Of a stretch of 7,379 nucleotides of DNA, positions 1 to 7,251 are shown piece after piece. The DNA is taken from the NCBI GenBank assembly GCA_009778375.1, contig WRJW01000160.1, positions 1-7,379 on the forward strand, given 5' to 3'. Source of the stretch: Bacteroidota bacterium (lineage in GTDB: Bacteria > Bacteroidota > Bacteroidia > Bacteroidales > UBA932). Below the pieces are notes generated by a model that saw nothing but the letters and a program-made list of their open reading frames with translations, searched no databases and was not told the origin of the DNA. The number at the start of each line of letters is the position of its first letter. Within the stretch, counting starts at the first letter, position 1. The position numbers were made by a program, and so were the translations under genes.

Positions 1-1569
1 GCTCAAGAGGCGGGGCAGGCCAAAGGTGTAATTCAGGTAGAATACCGGAAAGTCTGACCTGATTGCATAAGTGCGCCTGAATATTTTGCTGCGCTGCTCC
101 CGTATGGAATAACGTAGTTGTATACTCGCCTGAGCGTTGCCCAGGCCATCTCTCCGATAATACGATTGCCCCTTATAACTGTATTCAAAAAGTGGGGCCA
201 ACTCCCTAACTTTACCTTGCAGGCCCAAATAAAAGTTACCCCACCGGCCGACCCCCAAAATCCCCGCCTCGCGGCTAAACGACAAGTCGCTGATGTCGTT
301 CTGGGCCCACAGTTTGATTTCGGAATCCAAATCCTTGCGGGGATACAGCGACACGGAAACCCCATACTTAACCTCTTTATCCTTTAATCCGTACCGACCA
401 TAACCTCCTACCGAAAACCGCGGAGAGAGGCGCCGGTTGGTATACAACCCCATACCAAAATGCCATCCCTCGTAATAATTATAATTGATCACCTGATTAA
501 ACGGAATATCAAATGTCTTAACCGAAAAACTGTTCCGGTCGGTCGCTCCTTCTGCTATTTGCAGGACCCAGTCATAATTGGCGTGTTCGTACTTTTGGTA
601 GGTATTCCACTCTTTTAGAGAGAGGGGTGCGGCACGATATCGTGCGATATATTCGGAATGTTGGCCCGCATCCTCGGCCACAACAATGGTTCCGGCAGCC
701 AACTTGCGCCCGCCAAGGTCGGGGTTGATGGTTACCTCGCTGATCCAACTTTTGTGGTAATAAAACATATCTAATCCCGTCAGGGCAAAATTTTTGTAGG
801 AAACCGCAACACTCAACTCGGCTGGGAACCAAATCTCGGCATCCGTCAATCGGTATTGTTGCTCCATCTTTATGGGAAAAAGGGGTGCCGTGGCAGGCTC
901 GGCAACGACCCGTTCAATGGCCCATCCATGTGAGTTGATGTGCAAGGTGCCCTTTAGACCGTCCATGTTGGAGGTGCGGCTTGGCCTAAAGTCAATAACA
1001 AAGGTCGAATCGCCCTGAGCCGAAATCAAAGTATCTACCAGTGAAAAGAAATATCGTTCGGTGCTGTTGGGGCTGATGGGATTGAGGTAGAATTGATTCA
1101 GGCTTTTCCATTCGATAACTTCGTCATAAAAATGAAAAAATTGGAGGGCAGCAGTGAGCATGGCAAGTTGCTGATACTCTTTAAATCCACTGGTTTTAGA
1201 AGCGATTACCTTTTCTTGTAACCTCCCGGGGCCTGCAAAAATACGCTCCATCACCGACTCTACCATCAAGCCGTAACCGGAAGTGTCAGGCTGCACAAAA
1301 GGGAGCCGGCTTCGGGCCATTATGCGACGGGCGGTGGTATCTTCCGCTACATGAAATGTCATTTTGCTGTACTGGATACAACGGTAGGATTGGTTTTTTT
1401 CGGGATTGTTTTGATCGCGGTGGTTAATGGCGTTCTGAATGATTCGGTGGGCGGGGTTTACCCCGGGTTTTACCACAATGGGCTGCAGGCGGGTAGTGTA
1501 TGCCTCTTCTTGAGCATGAAGCGTCCCAAAGGTGCCGCATAACAATATGAATAATAGCAAACGTTTCAA
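1..1569 (-). CDS. DUF5686-family predicted outer-membrane protein, partial (C-terminus beyond left edge), TTG start
   Basis: The reading frame is open without interruption for 523 codons from a TTG at 1569-1567 to the window's left edge. An in-frame TAG at 1584-1582 limits the start, and the first in-frame ATG lies dozens of codons inside, so TTG is the only start that keeps the signal peptide (K2-R3, hydrophobic core L4-L10, likely cleavage after A19 before QEEA). Family signatures: NPAHRIIQNAI followed by NNPEK and a Ser-Tyr (about 38-62), and the EGWHFGMGLYTNRR plus GGYGRYGLKDKEVKYG region (about 367-403), a hallmark of DUF5686 proteins. After it come alternating beta-strand-like stretches as expected for an outer-membrane barrel; NYTFG lies at the cut edge. 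Function is not established for the family. The carboxypeptidase-regulatory-like domain that often precedes this region is absent. The TTGA overlap with the upstream Gate-domain gene implies one transcript and coupled translation. Family assignment is from recognised motifs; the barrel is inference. Confidence 0.85.
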   Translation of the reverse strand, partial: MKRLLLFILLCGTFGTLHAQEEAYTTRLQPIVVKPGVNPAHRIIQNAINHRDQNNPEKNQSYRCIQYSKMTFHVAEDTTARRIMARSRLPFVQPDTSGYGLMVESVMERIFAGPGRLQEKVIASKTSGFKEYQQLAMLTAALQFFHFYDEVIEWKSLNQFYLNPISPNSTERYFFSLVDTLISAQGDSTFVIDFRPSRTSNMDGLKGTLHINSHGWAIERVVAEPATAPLFPIKMEQQYRLTDAEIWFPAELSVAVSYKNFALTGLDMFYYHKSWISEVTINPDLGGRKLAAGTIVVAEDAGQHSEYIARYRAAPLSLKEWNTYQKYEHANYDWVLQIAEGATDRNSFSVKTFDIPFNQVINYNYYEGWHFGMGLYTNRRLSPRFSVGGYGRYGLKDKEVKYGVSVSLYPRKDLDSEIKLWAQNDISDLSFSREAGILGVGRWGNFYLGLQGKVRELAPLFEYSYKGQSYYRRDGLGNAQASIQLRYSIREQRSKIFRRTYAIRSDFPVFYLNYTFGLPRLLS

Positions 1570-2498
1570 GGACTTTTTTTTCTAAACAGGCTCCTTTCCA
1601 AACGCAATTCCCATACTAAAAGCAGGGCCATAATCCACCGCGACAGGAGGAGCCAGCCGGCCAGGGCACCCACGGCCACCAACAGCAGCACGTCTTCTAA
1701 ATTGCTATGGGAAACACATATATGATGATTTAACAAATCGGCGTCCTGTTTGCTGATTTTACCTCGTTCCGTTTCTTCTATCATTACTGCCGCGCCGTAA
1801 CCCAGCCCCATGGTGTTGGCCACAATCCATAAAAAGGCCGTTTTGGCAGGCAGCCCAAAAAAGAGCATTACCGGCTTGAGGAATTTGGCGATCCAGCGAA
1901 TCACCCCAAATTCGGCAAGCAGGCGTTGCAGGATCGACAGCAAAAAAATCAGTACCACCATTTTAACCACAATCCGCAGAGAGGAGAAAAACCAAGCTGT
2001 GAGCAAGACTCCTATCGCCTGATGATCTCTGGTAAAAGATGTCGTTACGCTTATAACCTCTCCGGGCATTAATCGATTAAGTATAACCCCGAGGAGAAAT
2101 GCAGAAAAGGTACGGATCAGCACCATGCGCAAGGCGGACGATCCTGTTTTTTGTTGCACCGCCGTTTCTGTAATAATGTTATGCGAACAAAGCACCATTA
2201 CACTCAAAATGGTAATTGCCCGTGCATCTAAAGAGAGGGTGGCCATTACAGCAATGGCCGAGTAAACATTTACAAAATAACCCGTCACGTATGCCAGCGC
2301 CGCCTCTCCGGGCAATCCCACTACGTTAAACACAGGAGCCAGCAAGTCGGAAAACCAAAAGAGTACGCCGGTATAGCGCAATATGACAATGGCCAACGAT
2401 ATAGATACGGTAATCTTTACCATCCAGACAGAGGTTTTCCAGGCGCCGGGTAAAGCCTCATTGATTGCGCTCAGGGCGCGTTTTCTTGCTGAAGGCAT
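1566..2498 (-). CDS. Gate-domain (nucleoside recognition domain) integral membrane protein
   Basis: This is a complete 310-aa, strongly hydrophobic inner-membrane protein. A short basic N-terminus (RKR at 5-7) precedes roughly seven or eight hydrophobic segments, the clearest near 24-40, 65-88, 93-109, 124-140, 161-190, 205-240 and 268-296, and the C-terminus is basic (RKK). The arrangement matches the nucleoside-recognition/Gate family (related to SpmA/SpmB and YjiH-type proteins), with two Gate-like halves. The first has GLPGEAA (61-67), AIAVM (81-85) and CSHNIITE (104-111). The second has GLPAKTA (215-221), GAAVMIEE (235-242) and VSHSNLED (262-269). The family name reflects similarity to a region of nucleoside transporters; substrate and direction of transport are unknown, so no substrate is assigned. 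It is the first gene of the minus-strand operon, has a promoter box about 19 bases upstream, and its stop overlaps the start of the DUF5686 gene. The ATG is favoured by its position just after that promoter. Confidence 0.85.
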   Translation of the reverse strand: MPSARKRALSAINEALPGAWKTSVWMVKITVSISLAIVILRYTGVLFWFSDLLAPVFNVVGLPGEAALAYVTGYFVNVYSAIAVMATLSLDARAITILSVMVLCSHNIITETAVQQKTGSSALRMVLIRTFSAFLLGVILNRLMPGEVISVTTSFTRDHQAIGVLLTAWFFSSLRIVVKMVVLIFLLSILQRLLAEFGVIRWIAKFLKPVMLFFGLPAKTAFLWIVANTMGLGYGAAVMIEETERGKISKQDADLLNHHICVSHSNLEDVLLLVAVGALAGWLLLSRWIMALLLVWELRLERSLFRKKSP

Positions 2499-2516
2499 CT
2501 GTTATTGTTTACACCG

Positions 2517-2524
2517 CAAAAGTA
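2517..2524 (-). promoter_or_regulatory. Bacteroidota -7 promoter box for the minus-strand operon
   Basis: Read on the minus strand this is TACTTTTG, an exact match to the Bacteroidota TAnnTTTG -7 consensus, followed by CGGTGTAAAC. Initiation would be expected about 6-8 bases downstream, near 2510, giving a leader of roughly 12 bases before the ATG at 2498. I see no convincing TTTG -33 element about 20 bases upstream, so recognition may depend mainly on the -7 box. Its position just ahead of the only gene start on this strand supports it. Confidence 0.6.
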
Positions 2525-2529
2525 ATCAT

Positions 2530-2561
2530 TTTGGCTAAGTAGGGATGATTGGCTATATTTG
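2530..2561 (+). promoter_or_regulatory. Bacteroidota sigma-A-type promoter (TTTG, 20-base spacer, TATATTTG) for the deacetylase-purL operon
   Basis: TTTG at 2530-2533 and TATATTTG at 2554-2561 are separated by 20 bases, fitting the Bacteroidota consensus TTTG-N(about 19-21)-TAnnTTTG. Transcription should start around 2567-2569, leaving a leader of roughly 22 bases to the ATG at 2590. The -33/-7 span partly interleaves with the minus-strand promoter, so the two polymerases probably compete. No operator palindrome or PurR-like site was recognised nearby. Confidence 0.7.
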
Positions 2562-2589
2562 CATGCTCATCACCAACAAACCCGCAATA

Positions 2590-3411
2590 ATGAAAAACAT
2601 ACACTCTAACCTATGTCTAATCACCCTATTATTCATGAGTATCGGATGTAATCCACCCAAACCTGAACTCGAATTGGTCAGGGATCAGTATGGAGTCGTC
2701 ACTCAGATCAACCCTCAGGAAAAGTCTATTTACCTGATTTTTACCGGCCATTTTAGTACCAATGACGATGGTTTTTTCGAAAACTTTGACGGCGCGGCTC
2801 CCGTGCTCCAAACCTTAGCCGAACACGATGTTAAAGGTTCGTTTTTCCCCACCGGAAACTGCTTTCGCGTCGAAAGGTATCGGCAAGTCATGCACGATAT
2901 TATTGATCAGGGGCACTACCTCTCCGGCCATTCTGACCGCCACCTCCTTTTGTGTTCATACGAAGACCGCCATATAAGTTTGGTTACCTTTGACTCCTTA
3001 GCCCGCGACATAACCAACATGGAACAGGAGATCGAAAAATTTGGAGTGACCAAAGAGGAGTATCTTTGGTTGGTTCCGCCGTATGAATATTATAATCAGT
3101 GTAGTGCCGACGCCCTCCGCACATTGGGCTACAAACTGGCCAATCCTACTCCGGGTTTAGTCACCTCTATGGACTGGATGGGGCCCAATCATCCTCAATA
3201 CCACTCGGCAGAACAGCTAATCAACAATATATGGGTTTTTGAAAACGAACACACCCTCAACGGAGCCATTATATTGATTCATGCTATGAATTATCCCGAC
3301 CGAACCGACGAAGACCGTCCCTACACCCATCTTGGCGAGATCATTGAAAGGCTAAAGAGTATGGGGTATGGCTTTATGACATTTAAGGATGTGATTGCCA
3401 TGGAGGAGTAA
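2590..3411 (+). CDS. NodB-fold polysaccharide deacetylase-like lipoprotein with altered motif 1
   Basis: This is a 273-aa protein. The start at 2590 is chosen over an in-frame ATG at 2545 because the latter lies upstream of the promoter's -7 box, and because 2590 places a short signal sequence (MKNIHSN, hydrophobic 8-16) directly before a lipobox-like SIGC with lipidation at C20. The NodB fold is recognised from IYLIFTGHF (47-55) in the place of the usual TFDD motif, VKGSFFPTGN (81-90), the metal-binding pair in GHSDRH (H114, H118), VPPYEYYN (162-169) in the place of RPPYG, and ILIHAM with H231 near the end. The first motif has G53-H54 where the catalytic and metal-binding aspartates usually sit; Asp59-Asp60 follow a few residues later. 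Known members hydrolyse N- or O-acetyl groups on glycans; the substrate here is unknown and activity is unproven. It is probably membrane-anchored and periplasmic or surface-exposed. The stop is one base before purL, so both share a transcript. Confidence 0.82.
   Translation: MKNIHSNLCLITLLFMSIGCNPPKPELELVRDQYGVVTQINPQEKSIYLIFTGHFSTNDDGFFENFDGAAPVLQTLAEHDVKGSFFPTGNCFRVERYRQVMHDIIDQGHYLSGHSDRHLLLCSYEDRHISLVTFDSLARDITNMEQEIEKFGVTKEEYLWLVPPYEYYNQCSADALRTLGYKLANPTPGLVTSMDWMGPNHPQYHSAEQLINNIWVFENEHTLNGAIILIHAMNYPDRTDEDRPYTHLGEIIERLKSMGYGFMTFKDVIAMEE
3402..3408 (+). promoter_or_regulatory. Shine-Dalgarno-like GGAGGAG setting the purL start
   Basis: GGAGGAG lies inside the last codons of the deacetylase gene, four bases before the purL ATG at 3413 (the GGAGG core is six bases away). 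It decides between that ATG and an upstream in-frame TTG at 3395: the TTG would lie ahead of this site and would add six residues (MPWRSN) unlike any PurL N-terminus I know. Bacteroidota genes generally depend little on Shine-Dalgarno pairing, so a match this good stands out; part of it may simply come from the Glu-Glu codons. Confidence 0.6.
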
Positions 3412-3412
3412 T

Positions 3413-6400
3413 ATGATTCACTTCTTCCAAAACAACACCTGCCAAATAATTGCCCTGCAGTCGTCCGGTAAGCTTGATGTAAAAGATATTAATGCCCTTT
3501 GTTGGCTTTTTGGCCACGCCAAATTCATAAACGAAAGCAAGGTGGAGGGTTGCTATACAGGCCCGCGACGAGAAATGATTACTCCATGGAGTTCGACTTC
3601 CGTAGATATTACGCAAAATATGAATATTTCGGGCGTGGAGCGGATAGAGTTGTTTACCCCTGCCGACTCCCCCGACCCTCCTTTTGACCCCATGTTGGAG
3701 GAGGTTTATGATGGCCTGAATCAATCTATTTTTACTACGGACCGCAAGCCGGAACCCATCAGATTTATTACCGATATCGAAGCCTGTAACGAACAGGAGG
3801 GTTTAGCCCTTAATGCCAACGAAATAACCTACCTTAAAACCCTTAGCCAAAAAATCGGAAGATCCCTTACCGACAGTGAGCTATTTGGCTTTTCGCAGGT
3901 AAATTCGGAACATTGCCGCCACAAAATCTTTAACGGAACTTTTATCATTGACGGAATCCGCAAACCGGCTACTCTTTTTCAATTGATTAAAGAGACCTCA
4001 AAACGGCACCCCAACCTAATCGTATCGGCCTATAAAGACAATTGCGCCTTTATTCAGGGGCCCACAGAGAACCTCTTCTTTTTCCCCGTCTCCGGATCCA
4101 CGTCCGATTTTTTCACCACCGAAGTCGGAGCGGCGCTCCTCTCGCTCAAAGCCGAAACCCATAATTTTCCCACTACCGTAGAGCCTTTTAACGGAGCGGC
4201 CACGGGCAGCGGAGGAGAGATCCGCGACCGAATGGCGGGAGGAAGAGGCTCTATTCCCTTGGCCGGAACTGCCGTATACATGACCGCTTACCCAAGATTC
4301 GGGGGCAAAAACCGTCCGTGGGAGTCGATTCCACCCCGCCCTTGGCGCTACCAAAAACCTGAAGAAGTCCTTACCAAAGCCTCCAACGGAGCCAGCGACT
4401 TTGGCAACAAATTTGGCCAACCCCTGATTTGCGGGAGTTTACTTACCTTTGAGCACACAGAGGAAAATAAAAAGTTTGGCTATGACAAGGTAATTATGCT
4501 GGCCGGAGGTATTGGCTATGCCCGTCAAAAGGATGCCCACAAAGGAAAACCCGCCCCGGGAGACCGAGTGGTGCTGCTGGGGGGCGACAACTACCGGATC
4601 GGAATGGGAGGAGGGGCCGTATCGTCTGTGGCTACAGGAGAATACGGAGGCAGTATTGAACTAAACGCCGTACAGCGCTCCAATCCGGAGATGCAAAAGC
4701 GCGTCTTTAACGTCGTCCGCAGCCTGACCGAACAATCGTGCAACCCTATTGAATCGATCCACGACCACGGTGCCGGCGGACACCTGAATTGCCTGTCGGA
4801 GTTGTTGGAAGCTACGGGAGGCCGAATCGACATTACCAAACTGCCGGTTGGCGACCCTACCCTCTCTGCCCGTGAACTCATTGGCAACGAGAGTCAGGAA
4901 CGGATGGGCCTGGTGGTGGCGCCCCAAGAGATTACCCTCCTTAGGAAAATAGCCCAAAGAGAGCGCGCTCCCCTGTATGTAATTGGAGAAGTGCTATATA
5001 ACCATCGATTTACCATAGAAAATCCCCTTACCGGCGAAAAACCCATTGATTTGGCCCTCTCCGATTTTTGGGGAAGCACCCCTGTTACCGAGTTGGCCGA
5101 CAGTACCATTGCCCCCACCTTTGCCCCCGTTTCTTACAGCGTTAAAGAGTTGGAACATTATTTGGAAGCGGTGCTGCAATTAGAATCGGTAGCCTGCAAA
5201 GATTGGTTAACCAATAAGGTAGACCGATGCGTCAGCGGATTGGTGGCCCAGCAGCAAACAGTGGGAGAAATTCAGCTGCCGTTGAGTAATTTTGGCGCCA
5301 TGGCTTTGAGTTATCAGGGCAAAGAGGGGATCGCCACCTCCATAGGCCACGCCCCCGGAGCCGCTTTGATCAACGCAGCCGCCGGTTCCCGCTTATCCAT
5401 TGCCGAAGCCCTTACCAACCTCGTTTGGGCTCCCATTGCAGGGGGCCTTGCTTCCGTATCGTTGAGCGCCAACTGGATGTGGCCCTGCCGCAACGCGGGA
5501 GAAGATGCCCGCCTCTACGAGGCGGTAGAAGCCGCAAGTCAATTTTGTATCGATTTGGGAATCAATATTCCTACCGGAAAGGATTCCCTCTCCATGACCC
5601 AAAAGTACCCCAACGGAGCGCAGGTGCTTGCCCCAGGAACGGTCATTATCTCTGCCATGGCCCCCCTGTCCAGCGTGCGCCGATCCATCCGGCCCCTGCT
5701 CGATCCCGATACCTCAAGCGAACTGTTGTATATAGATTTGTCGCAATCCCCCATGCATCTGGGCGGAAGCGCTTTTGCCCAAGTTACCCGACAATTGGGC
5801 GACTCCTGCCCCGATGTAGCCCAAGCCGCTTATTTTGCCCTTGGCTTTAACGTCATCCAATCGCTCGTAGCAGAGGGGCTGATCCTTTCGGGCCATGACG
5901 TATCTGCCGGAGGCCTAATAATTACCTTGTTGGAACTCTGTTTTGCTAACCGGCACGGGGGCCTGTGCATCGATTTGAGCCTCTTTCCCGAAAAAGATCC
6001 GATTAAGGCCCTTTTTGCCGAAAATCCCGCTTTGGTTATTCAAGTTACCGATTCTCAAAAGGAGTTAATATACCACCGACTAACGGCTTCCGGCCTCTCT
6101 TTTTACTCGCTTGGCCGTCCTCAGCCCCAACGTTACCTGGACCTGCAGGGCATCAACGGTAACCATCGCTTTGCTATTGACCGCCTCCGTGACCTTTGGT
6201 TTTACACCTCCTGCCTGTTGGACCGGCGCCAGACCATCGCTCCCATGCCCGATCTGCGTTTTAACAACTACAAAGAACAACCCCTGCAATTTACTTTTCC
6301 AAAAGAATTTACAGGCGCATTGCTACAAGTGCGCACACCCGTAAAGGCCGCCATCATCCGCGAGCAGGGATCCAACGGCGACCGCGAAATGGCCTGGATG

Positions 6401-7087
6401 CTCTATGCAGCCGGTTTTGAAGTCAAAGACGTCCACATGACCGACCTGATATCGGGACGCGAAACGTTGGAAGAGATTAGGCTCATTGTTTTTGTGGGCG
6501 GCTTCTCCAATGCCGATACGTTAGGTTCGGCCAAGGGATGGGCCGGGGCATTCCTCTACAACCAAAAGGCTAAGAACGCTTTAGACCAATTCTACGCCCG
6601 TCCCGACACCCTGAGTTTGGGCGTCTGCAACGGCTGTCAATTGATGGCGGAGTTGGGACTTTTGCACCTGACTGACCCGCACTGCTCGCCCAAAATGAGA
6701 CACAATGCATCGGGACGCTACGAGAGCGGCTTTGTAAACGTTACCGTACCTGCCTCCAACTCCATTATGCTCCAATCGCTCATTGGTTCCCGTTTGGGGG
6801 TATGGATTGCCCACGGAGAGGGTCGGTTTGATTTTCCCGAACCCATCAAATACTACCACGTCGCCCTAAAATACAGCTACACAGAGTACCCGGGAAACCC
6901 CAACGGCTCCCCCGAGGGTATTGCCGGAATTTGCAGCGCAGACGGCCGTCATTTAGCCATGATGCCCCACCCCGAACGGAGTATTTATCCCTGGAACTGG
7001 GCGCACTACCCGGCAGACCGTAAAAACGACGAAGTCTCCCCCTGGATAGAAATTTTTATCAACGCAAAAAAGTGGCTGAGCACTTAA
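3413..7087 (+). CDS. purL: Phosphoribosylformylglycinamidine synthase, large single-chain type
   Basis: This is a complete 1224-aa enzyme. It converts FGAR, glutamine and ATP to FGAM in the fourth step of de novo purine synthesis in the cytoplasm. Domain order: PurS-like N-terminal part (1 to about 110; begins MIHFF and contains NALCWLFGHA), linker, then the synthase core with NSEHCRHK (H167), KAETHNFPTT (246-255), GAATGSGGEIRD, GGDNYRIGMGGG (390-401), IHDHGAGGH (449-457), NESQERMG, PTGKDSLSM (720-728) and HDVSAGG (828-834). The fused class I glutaminase runs from about 977 (AAIIREQGSNGDREM) to the C-terminus, with nucleophile C1072 in GVCNGCQ and H1186/E1188 in MPHPERS, so the catalytic triad is intact. 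The length is somewhat below the roughly 1295 residues of the enterobacterial enzyme. The frame has no interruption. The gene follows the deacetylase gene by one base and shares its promoter; no purine riboswitch or other pur gene is visible. Confidence 0.98.
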   Translation: MIHFFQNNTCQIIALQSSGKLDVKDINALCWLFGHAKFINESKVEGCYTGPRREMITPWSSTSVDITQNMNISGVERIELFTPADSPDPPFDPMLEEVYDGLNQSIFTTDRKPEPIRFITDIEACNEQEGLALNANEITYLKTLSQKIGRSLTDSELFGFSQVNSEHCRHKIFNGTFIIDGIRKPATLFQLIKETSKRHPNLIVSAYKDNCAFIQGPTENLFFFPVSGSTSDFFTTEVGAALLSLKAETHNFPTTVEPFNGAATGSGGEIRDRMAGGRGSIPLAGTAVYMTAYPRFGGKNRPWESIPPRPWRYQKPEEVLTKASNGASDFGNKFGQPLICGSLLTFEHTEENKKFGYDKVIMLAGGIGYARQKDAHKGKPAPGDRVVLLGGDNYRIGMGGGAVSSVATGEYGGSIELNAVQRSNPEMQKRVFNVVRSLTEQSCNPIESIHDHGAGGHLNCLSELLEATGGRIDITKLPVGDPTLSARELIGNESQERMGLVVAPQEITLLRKIAQRERAPLYVIGEVLYNHRFTIENPLTGEKPIDLALSDFWGSTPVTELADSTIAPTFAPVSYSVKELEHYLEAVLQLESVACKDWLTNKVDRCVSGLVAQQQTVGEIQLPLSNFGAMALSYQGKEGIATSIGHAPGAALINAAAGSRLSIAEALTNLVWAPIAGGLASVSLSANWMWPCRNAGEDARLYEAVEAASQFCIDLGINIPTGKDSLSMTQKYPNGAQVLAPGTVIISAMAPLSSVRRSIRPLLDPDTSSELLYIDLSQSPMHLGGSAFAQVTRQLGDSCPDVAQAAYFALGFNVIQSLVAEGLILSGHDVSAGGLIITLLELCFANRHGGLCIDLSLFPEKDPIKALFAENPALVIQVTDSQKELIYHRLTASGLSFYSLGRPQPQRYLDLQGINGNHRFAIDRLRDLWFYTSCLLDRRQTIAPMPDLRFNNYKEQPLQFTFPKEFTGALLQVRTPVKAAIIREQGSNGDREMAWMLYAAGFEVKDVHMTDLISGRETLEEIRLIVFVGGFSNADTLGSAKGWAGAFLYNQKAKNALDQFYARPDTLSLGVCNGCQLMAELGLLHLTDPHCSPKMRHNASGRYESGFVNVTVPASNSIMLQSLIGSRLGVWIAHGEGRFDFPEPIKYYHVALKYSYTEYPGNPNGSPEGIAGICSADGRHLAMMPHPERSIYPWNWAHYPADRKNDEVSPWIEIFINAKKWLST

Positions 7088-7101
7088 CAACTGTTCACTA
7101 T

Positions 7102-7133
7102 GTCGATCAGCCCTACTTTGGATCGATTTTATT
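7102..7133 (+). terminator. Possible weak intrinsic terminator after purL
   Basis: TCGATC (7103-7108) pairs exactly with GATCGA (7121-7126), with a possible extra G-U pair at the base, a 12-base loop, and then TTTTATT. It begins 15 bases after the purL stop, the expected place for the operon's end. The stem is only six base pairs and of mixed composition with a large loop, so it is weak as a rho-independent terminator; a chance palindrome is possible. Confidence 0.4.
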
Positions 7134-7187
7134 AAATCCCATCCACCTGCTCGTTCCCTTATTCTCTGTTCCTTTGCAGTTTGCCTA

Positions 7188-7195
7188 TATATTTG
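7188..7195 (+). promoter_or_regulatory. Isolated -7-like box downstream of purL
   Basis: TATATTTG matches the TAnnTTTG consensus exactly and is identical to the box at 2554-2561. However, no TTTG sits 19-21 bases upstream (one at 7173-7176 is only 11 bases away), and there is no convincing gene start soon after: the ATG at 7201 opens only ten codons. It could drive a small RNA or a gene starting near 7340, or it may be chance in an AT-rich spacer. Confidence 0.2.
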
Positions 7196-7251
7196 GGTTG
7201 ATGCGTCCCCAAGGCTATCGCCCTTCCTTCTAAGACAAAATCGCAGCATTT

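Noticed and set aside
33..365. 110-codon minus-strand open frame overlapping the DUF5686 gene in another frame
   Set aside because: The DUF5686 frame continues uninterrupted through this region with family motifs, including NYTFG at the edge; there is no sign of a frameshift into the other frame.
632..645. Perfect 14-base palindrome GCACGATATCGTGC inside the DUF5686 gene
   Set aside because: It is within an intact coding frame (Ala-Arg-Tyr-Arg-Ala) with no gene start nearby, so an operator role is unlikely; one palindrome of this size can occur by chance or codon coincidence.
3040..3068. Promoter-like TTTG plus TATCTTTG with a 17-base spacer inside the deacetylase gene, which could serve purL
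   Set aside because: The spacer is shorter than the usual range, it lies in coding sequence about 345 bases before purL, and such short degenerate matches are expected by chance. It would be worth keeping only if a transcript start is mapped near 3075.
3395..3412. TTG at 3395 as the purL start
   Set aside because: It lies ahead of the GGAGGAG site, overlaps the deacetylase gene, and adds six residues before the typical MI-x-FF beginning of Bacteroidota PurL.
4016..4420. 134-codon minus-strand open frame opposite purL
   Set aside because: It lies wholly opposite a highly conserved part of purL, has low-complexity Gly/Arg/Ser-rich content and no recognisable domain or promoter; it is a shadow of the purL codons.
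6953..7249. 98-codon minus-strand open frame covering the end of purL and the spacer
   Set aside because: Much of it is antisense to the conserved glutaminase C-terminus, it has no promoter box, and its sequence resembles no family I recognise.
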